A stretch of 64,000 nt of DNA from contig CP025325.1 in the NCBI GenBank assembly GCA_004014935.1, forward strand, positions 1,736,001 to 1,800,000, read 5' to 3'. Every line of letters starts with the position of its first letter. Position 1 is the stretch's first letter. Under the pieces are notes generated by a model. The model saw only the letters and a program-made list of their open reading frames with translations, was not told where the DNA came from and did not search any database. Source of the stretch: Saccharomycopsis malanga. Taxonomy: Eukaryota; Ascomycota; Saccharomycetes; Ascoideales; Saccharomycopsidaceae. The position numbers and the translations under genes were made by a program. Below, piece by piece: positions 10,359 through 20,777 of this stretch.

Positions 10359-12761
10359 ATGACCAGCATCACTGTTGAAAGGTCCAAGTTGCAAGACGCT
10401 ACAGAAAATGCGTGGCAAAAGATCGATTCCTTGTTTAGCACGACTATTCCATGCCAGCGTTTACTAGTGTTGCTAGATGCTGTCGAGGAGGAGCTTGGAT
10501 TGCGAAAGTATTCTTTGTTGGATCTGAACTCCAGGCAAGTTGCAGAGTCATTTATCGCAGAAAACGACCTGTTGGAGATTACCAGAGAGGACTTTATAAT
10601 GTTACTACAAGATCTAGGTGGTATTGAGGTACTGGAATCTGGTTTCAAAGATCACCCCATGGGACTATCGGAAGATTTACTTGCTGTTAGTCTGGATTAC
10701 AACAGTAGTATTGGAGACTATGCAGGTGACCATGGTCATTATGGTTCTACAAGCGATATTGTGTTTTCAAAGCAGTCAAAAGACAGTCCGATTGAAAGAA
10801 AAGGATCAACTGAAGGTTCTGAAAAGAGATACTCGCCAATACCATTTAAGTCTTTTACCGTGTTAGAATCTGAGGCTGGCAGACCTTCAAGCTTTCGTGC
10901 AGACAGTCCAGATTATTACGCATCAGAACATTCTTATGCTACGGCAGCAGCTTCGATTAATGCCAGGCAGTTGGAAAACGAAATAAAATATCGTGACCAG
11001 GTTATTCAATCTTTGGAAGAGGAACACCGCCATTTATTGCATACCATCAGCGAGCAAAACCTCAGGTTGAGCTATTTGTCAAAGGAAAACGAACAAGCTC
11101 AGAATCAAGTACGATTTGTAGAAAAAAAACTCGAGCATACCTTATCAGCACAAACATCAATGGCAAGTATGCATGTTGTAGATAGTAGAACAAAAAGTTT
11201 TAGTAGTCACATATCTTCGCCCCAGTGGCGGGGCGGTATGTTTGATAGTGACATGCTGGGGCAAGATGTCAACGAGTCCAAGCTTCATAATTACATAAAT
11301 GAAATTGAAGAAACCTTTTCCGAGTTGGGCCAAAACTTGACGTCACTAAAAGCGCAATCTGCACAGGAACTTTCACATATAAACTTACTTGACTCGTCCC
11401 ATGATAAATATAATAAAAAACTCGCTGTGCTAAATAACCAACTCAAGTTTCTACTAAAGGAATTTGGTTCCGTGAAACAAAAAATTGAGGACTCGGCCCT
11501 TCTAGATGGAGACGGGCTTTCTGATGCTTCATTTTCTGGAATATCGGAGGCCATGTCAGACACACAATACAATCAACTAACTTCACATTTGCAAAAAATT
11601 AAAGAAAACACCAGTGAACTCAACGGTTCTTTGAAAAAAAGCTTATCTTTCAAAGGTGAAAATCTATTGACTATTGAGGATTGCGCAGAATCTTCTGACT
11701 CGTCTACTTCATCTTCCCCTGTCAGCAAATCAAAACCTAGAAAAAAAAGACCGAGAAGACTCACAAAGCATACCAGCGAAAGCCATCTTTTGCTTTCGGA
11801 TGAAAAACAATCTAAAAACGTAAAAACTATCAGATCAATGGGCATGCTCAAAAAGCCAAAGTCTCAATTAGGTAATAGATTGACACCTTTGAGAAAGCTA
11901 GCGTTTTCACAGCACAAAAACAATTCGGATTCCAATTTGATGCTGAATGGAAAGCAGCGTTTTCGTATAGATTTTGGGAGAACGGAGCTTCCTAGTGATC
12001 AGAAACAGACTAAAGAAGATAATATATGGTTGTCAAGAAATTCAGCTGGTGACGATGAATGGCATATGGAGGATGAGAGCAGCTTTTCCATAGGTAATTC
12101 AGAGGTTGATGTTTTGTATAGCAGTAAAGAGCAAGATCAAACTCTGAAAATTGCCGTAGAGTTTGAAGAATACGCTATTGGGAATTCAGTTGACTTTGAG
12201 AACTTTAAACCATTAATGCAAGACCTTGACGAAGATGATGATCGCGAAAGACAAAATGGTTCTCGCACAGTCAAAAAGCAAGTCTCTTTACAAAATGAAT
12301 TACAAGAATACTACAGTAAAATCAGTGATGTCAAGGATGAAGACATACAAGAAACTCCAAAGACATTACATAACAATGATCTGGATGACTTTGAAAACTT
12401 GCAGACTTTGACTAAAGCAGCTGTTACAGAACAGGCAATTCAAGGCGAAAATATTGACTTGAATCCAATAAAAATTGCTAATAATGAAGTCGGCCAAATG
12501 GCGAGTGATGCTGAGAACACGGTTGGTAATGTGTCCAAACGTATTGATTTTTCTAAGAGCGCCATTCCATCTACCGGGTGTATTCTTACAGAAGAAACGG
12601 GTCAAAAAAAGGTAGCTTTGATCAGTTCTACAATGAACAAAAAATCAAAGAAAATTTTTTCTACTATTTTAGAATTTTTGATGTTTTTGTTTGTTCTGAT
12701 AGCCCTGCTTTTCGCGCCAACTGAGCGTATATCAGAGAAACGAAAGATCAAAAGCGAATAA
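10359..12761 (+). CDS. Tail-anchored coiled-coil protein, Mps2-like
   Basis: An 800-residue protein. The N-terminal 95 residues form a helical domain (DATENAWQKIDSLF, then LLDAVEEELGLRKYSLLDLN and ITREDFIMLLQDL). Its layout resembles the N-terminus of S. cerevisiae Mps2, which reads FEYAWGQID early and KEEFDDIFFNLV later. A coiled coil spans about 203-262 and a basic KPRKKRPRR stretch follows in the Ser-rich middle. The C-terminus has one hydrophobic segment (about 768-786) followed by a short basic tail, so it should be tail-anchored in a membrane. Mps2 anchors the spindle pole body in the nuclear envelope. It is only 387 residues long, so this protein would be twice its size. The assignment is an inference from domain order and short matches. 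The fold and anchor are seen directly. Confidence 0.75.
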   Translation: MTSITVERSKLQDATENAWQKIDSLFSTTIPCQRLLVLLDAVEEELGLRKYSLLDLNSRQVAESFIAENDLLEITREDFIMLLQDLGGIEVLESGFKDHPMGLSEDLLAVSLDYNSSIGDYAGDHGHYGSTSDIVFSKQSKDSPIERKGSTEGSEKRYSPIPFKSFTVLESEAGRPSSFRADSPDYYASEHSYATAAASINARQLENEIKYRDQVIQSLEEEHRHLLHTISEQNLRLSYLSKENEQAQNQVRFVEKKLEHTLSAQTSMASMHVVDSRTKSFSSHISSPQWRGGMFDSDMLGQDVNESKLHNYINEIEETFSELGQNLTSLKAQSAQELSHINLLDSSHDKYNKKLAVLNNQLKFLLKEFGSVKQKIEDSALLDGDGLSDASFSGISEAMSDTQYNQLTSHLQKIKENTSELNGSLKKSLSFKGENLLTIEDCAESSDSSTSSSPVSKSKPRKKRPRRLTKHTSESHLLLSDEKQSKNVKTIRSMGMLKKPKSQLGNRLTPLRKLAFSQHKNNSDSNLMLNGKQRFRIDFGRTELPSDQKQTKEDNIWLSRNSAGDDEWHMEDESSFSIGNSEVDVLYSSKEQDQTLKIAVEFEEYAIGNSVDFENFKPLMQDLDEDDDRERQNGSRTVKKQVSLQNELQEYYSKISDVKDEDIQETPKTLHNNDLDDFENLQTLTKAAVTEQAIQGENIDLNPIKIANNEVGQMASDAENTVGNVSKRIDFSKSAIPSTGCILTEETGQKKVALISSTMNKKSKKIFSTILEFLMFLFVLIALLFAPTERISEKRKIKSE

Positions 12762-13035
12762 TTTGCATAATGTTCCTTTTATATAATTGCTAGCATTTTC
12801 CATATAGAGCTTGTTATAATAATAATGATAATAATATGTATTGAGAAACGTGTAATAGTTGTTTCAGAAAGCTACAAGATATCAAAGCAAATAACAAAGT
12901 TCATAAAGGTTTAAGCAAAAAAAAGCAAAAAGATAAACAATCTATAAAGCGAAGTGAAAAATCTATGTGGTGATAATTAGATGTATCAAAGGTGAAAACC
13001 TCAGCGAAGAATTAAATGAAAAAAAAAAAAGCAGC

Positions 13036-15483
13036 CTAATCAAATTCCACCCTAACAGAAAACTTCCCATTAGCGGTTCTGACGACACCTCTTAGGCCAA
13101 GGTCGTCTTTGATTGCTGTGTACATTCCATTGGAGTCCTTACTGAACAAGAAAATGTCAGAGGTGTTCAACTTACGGTTACGTTTAGCAAAGTCATCTTT
13201 AATTCTTGTAAAGATTTTGTTTTTAAGCTGAGCCAAACTTGCAGAAACAGGAACCTTTGTCATAAAGATATCTTCTCCATCGTTGTAGAAGACCTTTACT
13301 CTGATTTGAGGGCCTGAGATTTGATGCTGTGAAAAGGCAACTTCAGTACCGTCTCCTGTGGTGGTCTTAGCTCTACCATTTTTGCTTGACAACAACATTG
13401 AAAGGGTGCTGGTTTGACCCACATTGACAATGGAGACGTTTTGCATGTTCAACTCACTTTCGATTTCTTGCATGATGTCGTTATTGGACTTATCGGTAGG
13501 CACAGACTCCTCGTCATCGTCATCATGGCTAAAAGGCGAAGCCTGCTGAGCGCTGACAGGAGTAGGATGAGGACCATAAAGTTGATGTCTGCTAGCACCC
13601 GGTGTCAATAGACCAGATGGAACTGTGCCACCGAGCGGTATTGGCGGTAAGTTCTTGTTTATGGACTGTTGTCTAATCATAGGAGATCCTTGGTTAGCTA
13701 GTGGAGATCTAGGTGGTCTTGTGTTTGGTGATGTCTGGAGATATGGGTTAGCAATGGAAGTGTTATTGTTTCCACGATTATTGAAGTCCATCGGTGACGG
13801 CGCTTGTTCTGCTTTTGGTACACATATCTTTGGAGAGCCCAAGCCAGCGAACTGTTTCTGGACAGGCGGTTCGATATCGATATTTGACTCATTATCAGCA
13901 ATTGCATCGTCTGAGGCAATAATAGGACGTTCAAAGACAATGGAATTGTCCAAGGATGCTGTAGCAGGGTCATTTCCGTTCATGTCGTAGTCTCCGAACC
14001 GTGGATAAACCCATTCTGCAAAAACATCGTTTGCAGGCTCATTTAATCTTTCGAAGAGTTGGCGGAAATAAACATTCAAGTCATGGCATCTCTGAAGTAA
14101 AGCCTTTGAAGGGTTATTAGGGTCCGGCCGTGGAATAGGTCCTGGCATCTTAGGAACAGAGGTCGCGTCATCTGATGATATGCTGCGGTAACATGCGAGA
14201 ATGTTGGTATGCAAATCGTAGAAGTCCTGGTAATAGCGGCGCAAAAAACGCTTATTACCATTGCGATAGAATATCTCGACTTTATACCAATAGCGTCCAT
14301 TGTTGTTGTAGACATTTGAAACACACACGTCCTCAATGTTGTGTAGACCTGGAGGAGAACAATGCTCCTGGTCAAACCCTGTAAGATCTTCATCTTCTAC
14401 ATCATCGAAGTCGTCCTCTTCGACGGTGCGGTTAATATCGTTTTCAAGACCAGCCAGATCACTAAGATCAGGACTGCTGCAGTTGGACAATGGTTTGCGG
14501 AAACTCAAAGAATGGATGGACGACACTGTGGAGCCTATTGTAGACACCGAATTGCTGCGCTTGAGATCCTTCTCGAATGAATTGACAGTCTCGTTAGACT
14601 CCTTGCTGTATTGTCCCTTAGACTCGTAGCTGTAATGAGCCTCTGGGGTCGTGCTGATGCCATGGCCGCCAAGATAGTTGATAGGAGTAGGTTTGCTGAC
14701 CGATAAGCTACCAGACCGCGAAGGCGTGCCATGGTAACTAGGACTATAGTCAAATTTATGCTGGTTTGAAGCAGGACTGCTATTTGCACTGGTGTAAATA
14801 CTACTGTTCGCACTAGAATAGACATTGGTATTTGCGGAGGAATAAATATTGTTAGAGTTCGTATAGGGATCGCCATTATGAAGAGCTCCAAGGTTTGCCT
14901 TTTCATATATGCTGGTGCTTTCTGATGTGTTGAGCCAGTTGGCATCGTAAAGATGTCTTTGATCTGGATTTCCAACATCGACAATCTTGACAACGGATGT
15001 TGGTAAAAGTCCTGGACGACTGAGTCTACCAATAGGTTTCACCAACACCAAGCCGTTCCCCTTTCTTGAAATGAGTCTGAGATGCTCCTTAGTAGACACT
15101 GAAACTTCGTTTTTGTTACGGGCTTTGAAGTCTTGAATGGCCATAAGAATGATAGCTTTACTAGCAGAACTGGATGTGGATATTGGTGACTTTAGACTGG
15201 GGCTGCTGCTAGTGCTTCCATTACTGGTTAAAGTGCTGTTAACAATGCTTCCGCTGGAACCAGAACCAAATAACCCAGGTTTTTTGAAAGGCAGTTTGTA
15301 GCTTTCATTTGCAAGAGAACTATTGCTTGTGCTGAGACTCAAACCACTGGTCATCAGCGCAGGAAGTGAAAAACTGGTGATAGAGCTTCTATTCTTCTTG
15401 TCCTTGTCTCTCTGCAGCTTCAGCCTCTTGGAAATTGACTTAAAATAGTCATTGTGTGCATTGGTGTAGTATAACGGCTCCAT
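13036..15483 (-). CDS. BEM1: Bem1-type polarity scaffold with a single SH3
   Basis: The 815-residue scaffold has an SH3 at about 109-170 ending in VKPIGRLSRPGLLP, which corresponds to the second, Cdc42/PAK-linked SH3 of Bem1 (AKPIGRLGGPGLVP). A PX domain follows (from about 378, with the diagnostic KRFLRRYYQDFYDL and a PGPIPRP loop), and a C-terminal PB1 (about 718-815, IRVKVFYNDGEDIF) would bind Cdc24. In the cell such proteins link Cdc42, its GEF Cdc24 and PAK kinases at the bud site. The first SH3 of Bem1 is absent: the 108 residues before the SH3 are Ser-rich and lack an ALYDY-type strand. It is longer than S. cerevisiae Bem1 (551) because of Ser/Asn/Pro-rich linkers. It could be the main Bem1 or a second, SH3-reduced paralogue. 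Confidence 0.85.
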   Translation of the reverse strand: MEPLYYTNAHNDYFKSISKRLKLQRDKDKKNRSSITSFSLPALMTSGLSLSTSNSSLANESYKLPFKKPGLFGSGSSGSIVNSTLTSNGSTSSSPSLKSPISTSSSASKAIILMAIQDFKARNKNEVSVSTKEHLRLISRKGNGLVLVKPIGRLSRPGLLPTSVVKIVDVGNPDQRHLYDANWLNTSESTSIYEKANLGALHNGDPYTNSNNIYSSANTNVYSSANSSIYTSANSSPASNQHKFDYSPSYHGTPSRSGSLSVSKPTPINYLGGHGISTTPEAHYSYESKGQYSKESNETVNSFEKDLKRSNSVSTIGSTVSSIHSLSFRKPLSNCSSPDLSDLAGLENDINRTVEEDDFDDVEDEDLTGFDQEHCSPPGLHNIEDVCVSNVYNNNGRYWYKVEIFYRNGNKRFLRRYYQDFYDLHTNILACYRSISSDDATSVPKMPGPIPRPDPNNPSKALLQRCHDLNVYFRQLFERLNEPANDVFAEWVYPRFGDYDMNGNDPATASLDNSIVFERPIIASDDAIADNESNIDIEPPVQKQFAGLGSPKICVPKAEQAPSPMDFNNRGNNNTSIANPYLQTSPNTRPPRSPLANQGSPMIRQQSINKNLPPIPLGGTVPSGLLTPGASRHQLYGPHPTPVSAQQASPFSHDDDDEESVPTDKSNNDIMQEIESELNMQNVSIVNVGQTSTLSMLLSSKNGRAKTTTGDGTEVAFSQHQISGPQIRVKVFYNDGEDIFMTKVPVSASLAQLKNKIFTRIKDDFAKRNRKLNTSDIFLFSKDSNGMYTAIKDDLGLRGVVRTANGKFSVRVEFD

Positions 15484-16859
15484 AACTCACTATACACTTA
15501 TAGTATGGCAATGTTAAAATGTCAGTGGTACACTACGGCCTACAAATAGTCTACAGACCAGCGAGACTCCATTCATATAAAGGTTCCATAGAATGCGAAA
15601 CACCACCGTTTCACCAGCCAACCATCCCCTGCTAGAACCATCAGACAGACCCCAGTAGGCTGTCATTGACGCTTGGCTTCTTAGTGTCAATCCTCATCCT
15701 TGGGCCGACCGTTCCTCTACAACGGTACCTCCAACACCTACAATGGCACCGCCAGGTGTCCCTGGATTCCAAATAGACTACCGCCATTGTCATTCTACAC
15801 AATTCGCAATAACAAACTCATCCAAACACAGCTCGACCCGTTGGATATGGTCTTCTCTGGTTTCTCTCATAATGGCCCGTCCAAAGGTATGAACATTGTT
15901 GGACTTCTCGTGTATGTGCCCTGGCGCACTAGAGTGTATCAAGTCGGGCTCTAGCGGAAGGCACGGGGTCAACTAAGCCTGATGTTTGGACTTTTAGCGG
16001 TTATGGAGGGCTAATTAAGCTCAAAATTTATAGTTGTAAACTGTCGAAAAGAGGTGTTTAGGGTTTATATGTTAAATGCGATTCAGTGATGTAGTTGTTG
16101 AAAAGTTTTTGTGTGGATTATGTTACAATTGAAAAAAGGTGCGAACTGTACCTTGTAAGGCTTTATAACTGGTTAATGTAGGTAAAAATAGAGACCAGAA
16201 ATTTACTACAAGTGTTGGTAGTACAATTCCAAGCATAAAAGGTATTGTCATTATGGCCAAACATGTTATATTTATGAGATCACACATAATTTTTGTCGTT
16301 ATAATTCACAATTTTGGTTTGATTGTACGATTCTACATTGAATGGTCAGAAAGTATTATAAAGTCTTATCATGCGATATTAGAAAGATACTACCTAAGAA
16401 ACTTGTCTTTCCATTTCAGAATATAAAGTTTAGAGTAGTTTTTAGCCAGAATCCGTTTTATTTGACTATTACTACTGTCATATTTTTAGGGGGTCATAAA
16501 AACGCAGTTATCTGAAACAAGTTGTAGCTACAGAGGAGCGCATACTCTTGCATGTTCAGTATAAAATTTCTTGTAACATAGAGCTTCGAGAACTTTATAT
16601 GAGCGAAAATGTTTTCATGTTTTCAATCTCCATTCAAATTCTATAGATATATGCTTTTATAAAACTAGAAGAAGCGGATAAAAAGCTGGGTAAAATTGTC
16701 AAGCCTTGCGTAAATACACTTTTAATCGGTAATACAATAATAGCCTATATGAAAAAAAAAAGCTATGTTTATTCCAGCATTCAGATTAATATTCGCCCTA
16801 TTCATAGCATCATGCTAAAGTTATTTGAAGATTTTAATCTTTACCGTACAATGCTCTTA
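15484..16859. other. Intergenic region BEM1-CCZ1 with GC-rich block
   Basis: This is 1.4 kb between the BEM1 start and the CCZ1 stop. Positions 15540-15970 are unusually GC-rich and stay open for more than 80 codons in one plus frame without an ATG start. No recognisable protein emerges in any frame. The rest (16000-16859) is AT-rich with no feature seen. Confidence 0.5.
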
Positions 16860-19238
16860 CTAGACCCTTCCCGTCGTGATACAGTTGTCAAACCATACTT
16901 TGACATTATCACCAAGCATACTGAGAAAGTCCTCACTTTTGTCCGTGAAAAGCAAATTACGGCCTTTACGGGAGTTACTAAATTTTTTGAGTACAAACAC
17001 CTGCCTTTCGTAGTTGTTTGTTTCATAATAATTGGCTGCTATTGTAGATTTTCCAGTTTTTTTATCCTGGCTTGAACGATTCTTAGACCCACCACCAAAC
17101 TTATTATAGTACACCCACCAGAACTTGTCTGTATTTACTAACTTCTCCTCTACCAGCGGTGGCCACTCGCCTTCCCGGGCCCCAAATTGGCTTATAAGCT
17201 GGTTATGCAAGTGTAACGCCTGAATCCGCGACACTTGGAGATCAAAGGTATACCGTGGGTCCAAAAATCCTGAATCTGTAAGAGCATTCTCGTTTTGGGC
17301 GTGTGCGCTACTCAAAAAGACCTCTTCGGGCTTCGGAATCATGGGTAGTGATGTTTGGTAAAAATTGAGTTCTGGGACATAGACAATGTAGTAGAACGTT
17401 GACTTGTATTTTTCCAACTTTACAGTGTCCTCCTCAATATGGTCTCTGAGATAATCAGCTGCTGCGCCTTGTGCATTTTCATCATTATTGTTAAGAAACA
17501 TACCAAAAGGTAACAGAAATGTTTTTAATGTTAGGTAATCTTTGAAATCGTTACTCTCTGTATGACGTGATGATTTATTTTCTTTTTGTTTTGTCTTGTC
17601 GTTGGTATTACTTATTTTAATGCAGTTATTTTTGAAGAATTCGTCAATAGATTCAAACAATTCAATAACATTCTCCTCTAACTGTTCGTAAAACATCATA
17701 CTATTGAGGTCCTCATAACCGTCCTCAAACACAAGAACAAATACAAGTCCTCCTACTTCATACACCACCAAATCGCACTCAAGAAGGTCGTTGTTATCCT
17801 TTTGAGAAGCGACGCTCTCAGATAGACTGTTAGAAAGCTTCACAAATACTCGTTTTGAGGAAATTTCGGTATTGTCGTTAGGTGAGTTCAAGATATTGTC
17901 TGGATTGGGGGATGTTGTTGCTGAAATGTTCGGCGAAATAGGCTCATCAGAAGCTAGTTTTTCATGCACTCCTATCAAATAATGGCCCTTTGTGACATGC
18001 TTTTTATTAGACATCTGTCTGAGCATCAGATTAAGGCTCTCGACTTGATTTCCCAGAGGCGCTGAAATCTCATCAGAATTGGTTTCTTTTTCTGGTGTAA
18101 AAAAGTTGGCTATCGTGTGGAAGGTGTTACTGAAAGGATTAAAATAACTTTCTTCCTGATGTGCGTCTCCAAGGATACTGTCTTGGTCTATACTAAAGTT
18201 TTTAGGTATATTGTCACTCAACAAGTTCAGTGGCAGCAAGCCTACAAAGTTATTCTTCTCTAGCCAATTGTAAATATCTATTAATGATTCATTTGATATT
18301 ATGTCAAACCCTTTGAAAACTACCCCATACTCCTCCACAAGAAGCCGTAGCTTGTTCTCATTACTAGACAAATCAGTATCAGCAGGTTCTGAGCTACTAC
18401 TTCTAAGCATCATGTTCATATCCATAGGATTGAAGATGACCATGTCTATGAGTTTGGAAGAGTTCAGTTGGAAAAACTCTGAAAGCTTTTCGGTTATCAA
18501 ATTGACATTTTTGATATTTGAACTATTTGAAAAACTAACAGATTTAGACGAAAGTTTGTAACTATTAAGTAGCTGCAAAAACCCTTTGTTGTTGACTGTA
18601 AGGTCCCATCTACGAACAAACTCAGTCCACCATGGTTGCAACATAGTTTTGAGTAGCTCGACCGAGCTGCGCCCAATTATAGAGCTGAATGTGCCGTAAT
18701 GGAACTTGAAGAAGTTGTAAGCGTTTTTAAGATCTTGATTTAGTATCGCCGGGGGCGCTAAATGGGTAGTAATATTATGTTCTATTTTAACTTCACTACG
18801 ATTATCTGCATTTACACTGGCTCTGCTTTGACTATCGGAACGTTCTTCGTCATCACTCTCGTTTTCATATCCCGGGTCTATGACTTTTGTAAGCTCAATG
18901 GCAGCAACAATAAAAAAATTCAGTTCCACCTTCTCTATCACAATTCTCGTCTGATCAGTATCTATATGACGGAGTGGCTCATTTCTGGAAAACTCTTTGG
19001 AAAAGCTGTCCATCCCTTGTATGAGGCCTACTTGCCTCAATTTTGTATTGTTTCCTGTTCCTCCTTCGGCATTATCCACATAGCACAAGATCTGTTCCAT
19101 AAGCCCATCTTCAGAATCATCTTTACCAAACTCTGGATTAAATACAGTAAGATACGCTACGCGTGCAGGCACAACATGGCGCTCTCCATTCCCAAAATGT
19201 TGCCTGAAATGAGACACTGGATTCAACAAGTCCGCCAT
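16860..19238 (-). CDS. CCZ1: Vacuolar fusion protein Ccz1
   Basis: The 792-residue protein opens with a longin-type domain: VAYLTVFNPEF, QILCYVD, KLRQVGLIQGMDSFSKEF, then VIEKVELNFFIVAAIEL. This order of strands is the Ccz1 signature (S. cerevisiae MRFITVFDP...IGVIQGIWSLTSSF). Ccz1 pairs with Mon1 to form the GEF that activates the Rab Ypt7 on late endosomes and vacuoles, and it also acts in autophagosome fusion. A second conserved block (ECDLVVYEVGGLVFVLVFEDGYEDL) looks like the second longin core, and a C-terminal block contains WWVYYNKF and RQVFVLKKF. The central region is Asn/Ser-rich. Length fits relatives (704 in S. cerevisiae). Confidence 0.88.
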   Translation of the reverse strand: MADLLNPVSHFRQHFGNGERHVVPARVAYLTVFNPEFGKDDSEDGLMEQILCYVDNAEGGTGNNTKLRQVGLIQGMDSFSKEFSRNEPLRHIDTDQTRIVIEKVELNFFIVAAIELTKVIDPGYENESDDEERSDSQSRASVNADNRSEVKIEHNITTHLAPPAILNQDLKNAYNFFKFHYGTFSSIIGRSSVELLKTMLQPWWTEFVRRWDLTVNNKGFLQLLNSYKLSSKSVSFSNSSNIKNVNLITEKLSEFFQLNSSKLIDMVIFNPMDMNMMLRSSSSEPADTDLSSNENKLRLLVEEYGVVFKGFDIISNESLIDIYNWLEKNNFVGLLPLNLLSDNIPKNFSIDQDSILGDAHQEESYFNPFSNTFHTIANFFTPEKETNSDEISAPLGNQVESLNLMLRQMSNKKHVTKGHYLIGVHEKLASDEPISPNISATTSPNPDNILNSPNDNTEISSKRVFVKLSNSLSESVASQKDNNDLLECDLVVYEVGGLVFVLVFEDGYEDLNSMMFYEQLEENVIELFESIDEFFKNNCIKISNTNDKTKQKENKSSRHTESNDFKDYLTLKTFLLPFGMFLNNNDENAQGAAADYLRDHIEEDTVKLEKYKSTFYYIVYVPELNFYQTSLPMIPKPEEVFLSSAHAQNENALTDSGFLDPRYTFDLQVSRIQALHLHNQLISQFGAREGEWPPLVEEKLVNTDKFWWVYYNKFGGGSKNRSSQDKKTGKSTIAANYYETNNYERQVFVLKKFSNSRKGRNLLFTDKSEDFLSMLGDNVKVWFDNCITTGRV

Positions 19239-20104
19239 ATTTTCATATGTCTTTTATTAGCTGCAATTATGGCGCTGATACTGTTCAGAGATGACCAGCC
19301 TATGGTTATAAAGATGTATTATATGTCACGTGCATTAATAATTATATAGTGTGTATATAGATTCCATGATGTTCAGAGTTTTGTAATTATACACAATTAT
19401 TTGTAGCTTTGTGTTTCTTTAATGTATTTCTAGATGATTTTAATATTCTTGTTTGCTTGGTAAGGTTGTAGAGTAGTGTTCTAGTTTGTAGTTGAGAATA
19501 AACATAAAGTTTAATGATCAGTTCAGGATGATAGATATTTTCAAATTTTGGCTTAAATGTAAAGCAAATTTTCCCGATTTTATTCCACTAATTTTTAGTA
19601 TGGTTATCAAGGAACAAGCCCTTTACGCTCTCAGTCAGTTTGAACATTGAGTTTCGAAAATTCTCATTATCAATCTTGTATTACACATTTCACTGACAAA
19701 GTGCAGAATTATACTTTAAAAATTGATATGATAAGTATTTTTGACTAAATTCCACAAGTATTCCTTCTTTAAAAAAACCACAGTTGGTTGAAACGCTTTT
19801 TTAAATTTGTAATTATTGCAATATTCCATGTATCGGCTTGTTGCACTGTTTTCAAAAACAATGATAATGAAAAGAGAGAAAAGTTCTGCAGTATAAATGA
19901 AATAATATTTTTACTTTCAAAAGGTTTTTCCGAAGAGTATTCGAAACATTATTTAAAAAATATGATATGCCTTCCCAATTGCAAAAATCATATTGTTCTG
20001 TCTTGTTGAATATATGTTTAAATTTTTGAAACATGGGGCCAAAAAAGTTTTTTATTTTAATCATTATAAAAGGGGAATCATTAAATGTTAGCCAAAAAAT
20101 CATA

Positions 20105-20167
20105 CTTTTGATTTATGATTAATGATTTATGATTTTTGATTCATGATTGATGGTTTTTGATTCATGT
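20105..20167 (+). repeat. Degenerate tandem repeat of a TGATTTA-like unit
   Basis: About 60 bp made of seven or so imperfect copies of (T)TGATT(C/T)ATGA-type words: TGATTTATGA, TTAATGATTTATGA, TTTTTGATTCATGA. It is likely a decayed microsatellite in the AT-rich CCZ1-POL30 spacer. No coding potential. Confidence 0.6.
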
Positions 20168-20587
20168 TTTTTAAAATTATACTAGACTGAGGAGCTTCCA
20201 GAGCAGCGCAGGCCACTTTTTTATGTTGTGCTCTTTTTAAACTATTGCTACAGAGGTTTTATATCAACATATTTTATCAAAACTACGTGTGCCTTTTTAC
20301 CAAGACAGATAACAAAGTATTTCATTTACAACACGGGTGAGCTTCAAATCACCATTCCTTATATTACTTGACAAAACAGGCAACAACTTATCCACTGAGA
20401 GCAGATAATATACAACCAGTTTTCGCAATTAAAAACCGCACTTACAAATATTGAATTGACTTTTCCAAACATTTTGGTATAGCCATACTGAGAATTATAT
20501 CCTCAACAATTGCCAAAATAACGTCTTTATCATGCACAATAATGCAACAGCCTGCCTGAATATGTACTGAGTCCAGGGTAATATAGG

Positions 20588-20634
20588 ACGCGTAATTTTC
20601 AGAAATTTTTTTCACGCGTCGCTTTTTCACGCGT
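20588..20634 (+). promoter_or_regulatory. Three MCB boxes (ACGCGT) upstream of POL30
   Basis: Perfect ACGCGT hexamers lie at 20588-20593, 20614-20619 and 20629-20634, 144-190 bp before the PCNA start. MBF (Mbp1-Swi6) binds ACGCGT and drives G1/S transcription of replication genes, PCNA included. Three copies in 47 bp of AT-rich DNA is far beyond chance. Confidence 0.85.
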
Positions 20635-20662
20635 TGGAAAATTTCAAATCGTAAGGAGACTT

Positions 20663-20670
20663 TATAAAAG
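20663..20670 (+). promoter_or_regulatory. TATA element of POL30
   Basis: TATAAAAG lies 28 bp downstream of the last MCB box and 107 bp before the ATG, the usual spacing for a yeast TATA box. Confidence 0.6.
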
Positions 20671-20777
20671 GGTGTCTTGCTAGTTTTCTTTTTTCTAGTT
20701 TTGTTTACATACCAAGACAAACGACTTGGATAGATCTTTTGATTGTCAATTGATAATAAATACACTAAGAAAACACA

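Larger units (their letters stand above)
19239..20777. other. Divergent intergenic region CCZ1-POL30
   Basis: The 1.54-kb, very AT-rich spacer lies between two divergent genes. A CACGTG motif lies about 90 bp upstream of CCZ1. The POL30 side carries three MCB boxes and a TATA element (listed separately). A degenerate short tandem repeat lies at 20105-20167. The overlapping short frames near 19790-20100 are AT-driven and show no protein features. Confidence 0.6.

Noticed and set aside
15700-15954. 84-codon plus-strand frame upstream of BEM1 as a gene
   Set aside because: It has no ATG start, no family resemblance, and other frames over the same GC-rich DNA are also partly open; kept only as an unexplained island.
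19788-20103. Overlapping short ORFs upstream of POL30
   Set aside because: Composition is AT-driven (Phe/Lys/Asn-rich), with frames on both strands over the same bases; no protein pattern.
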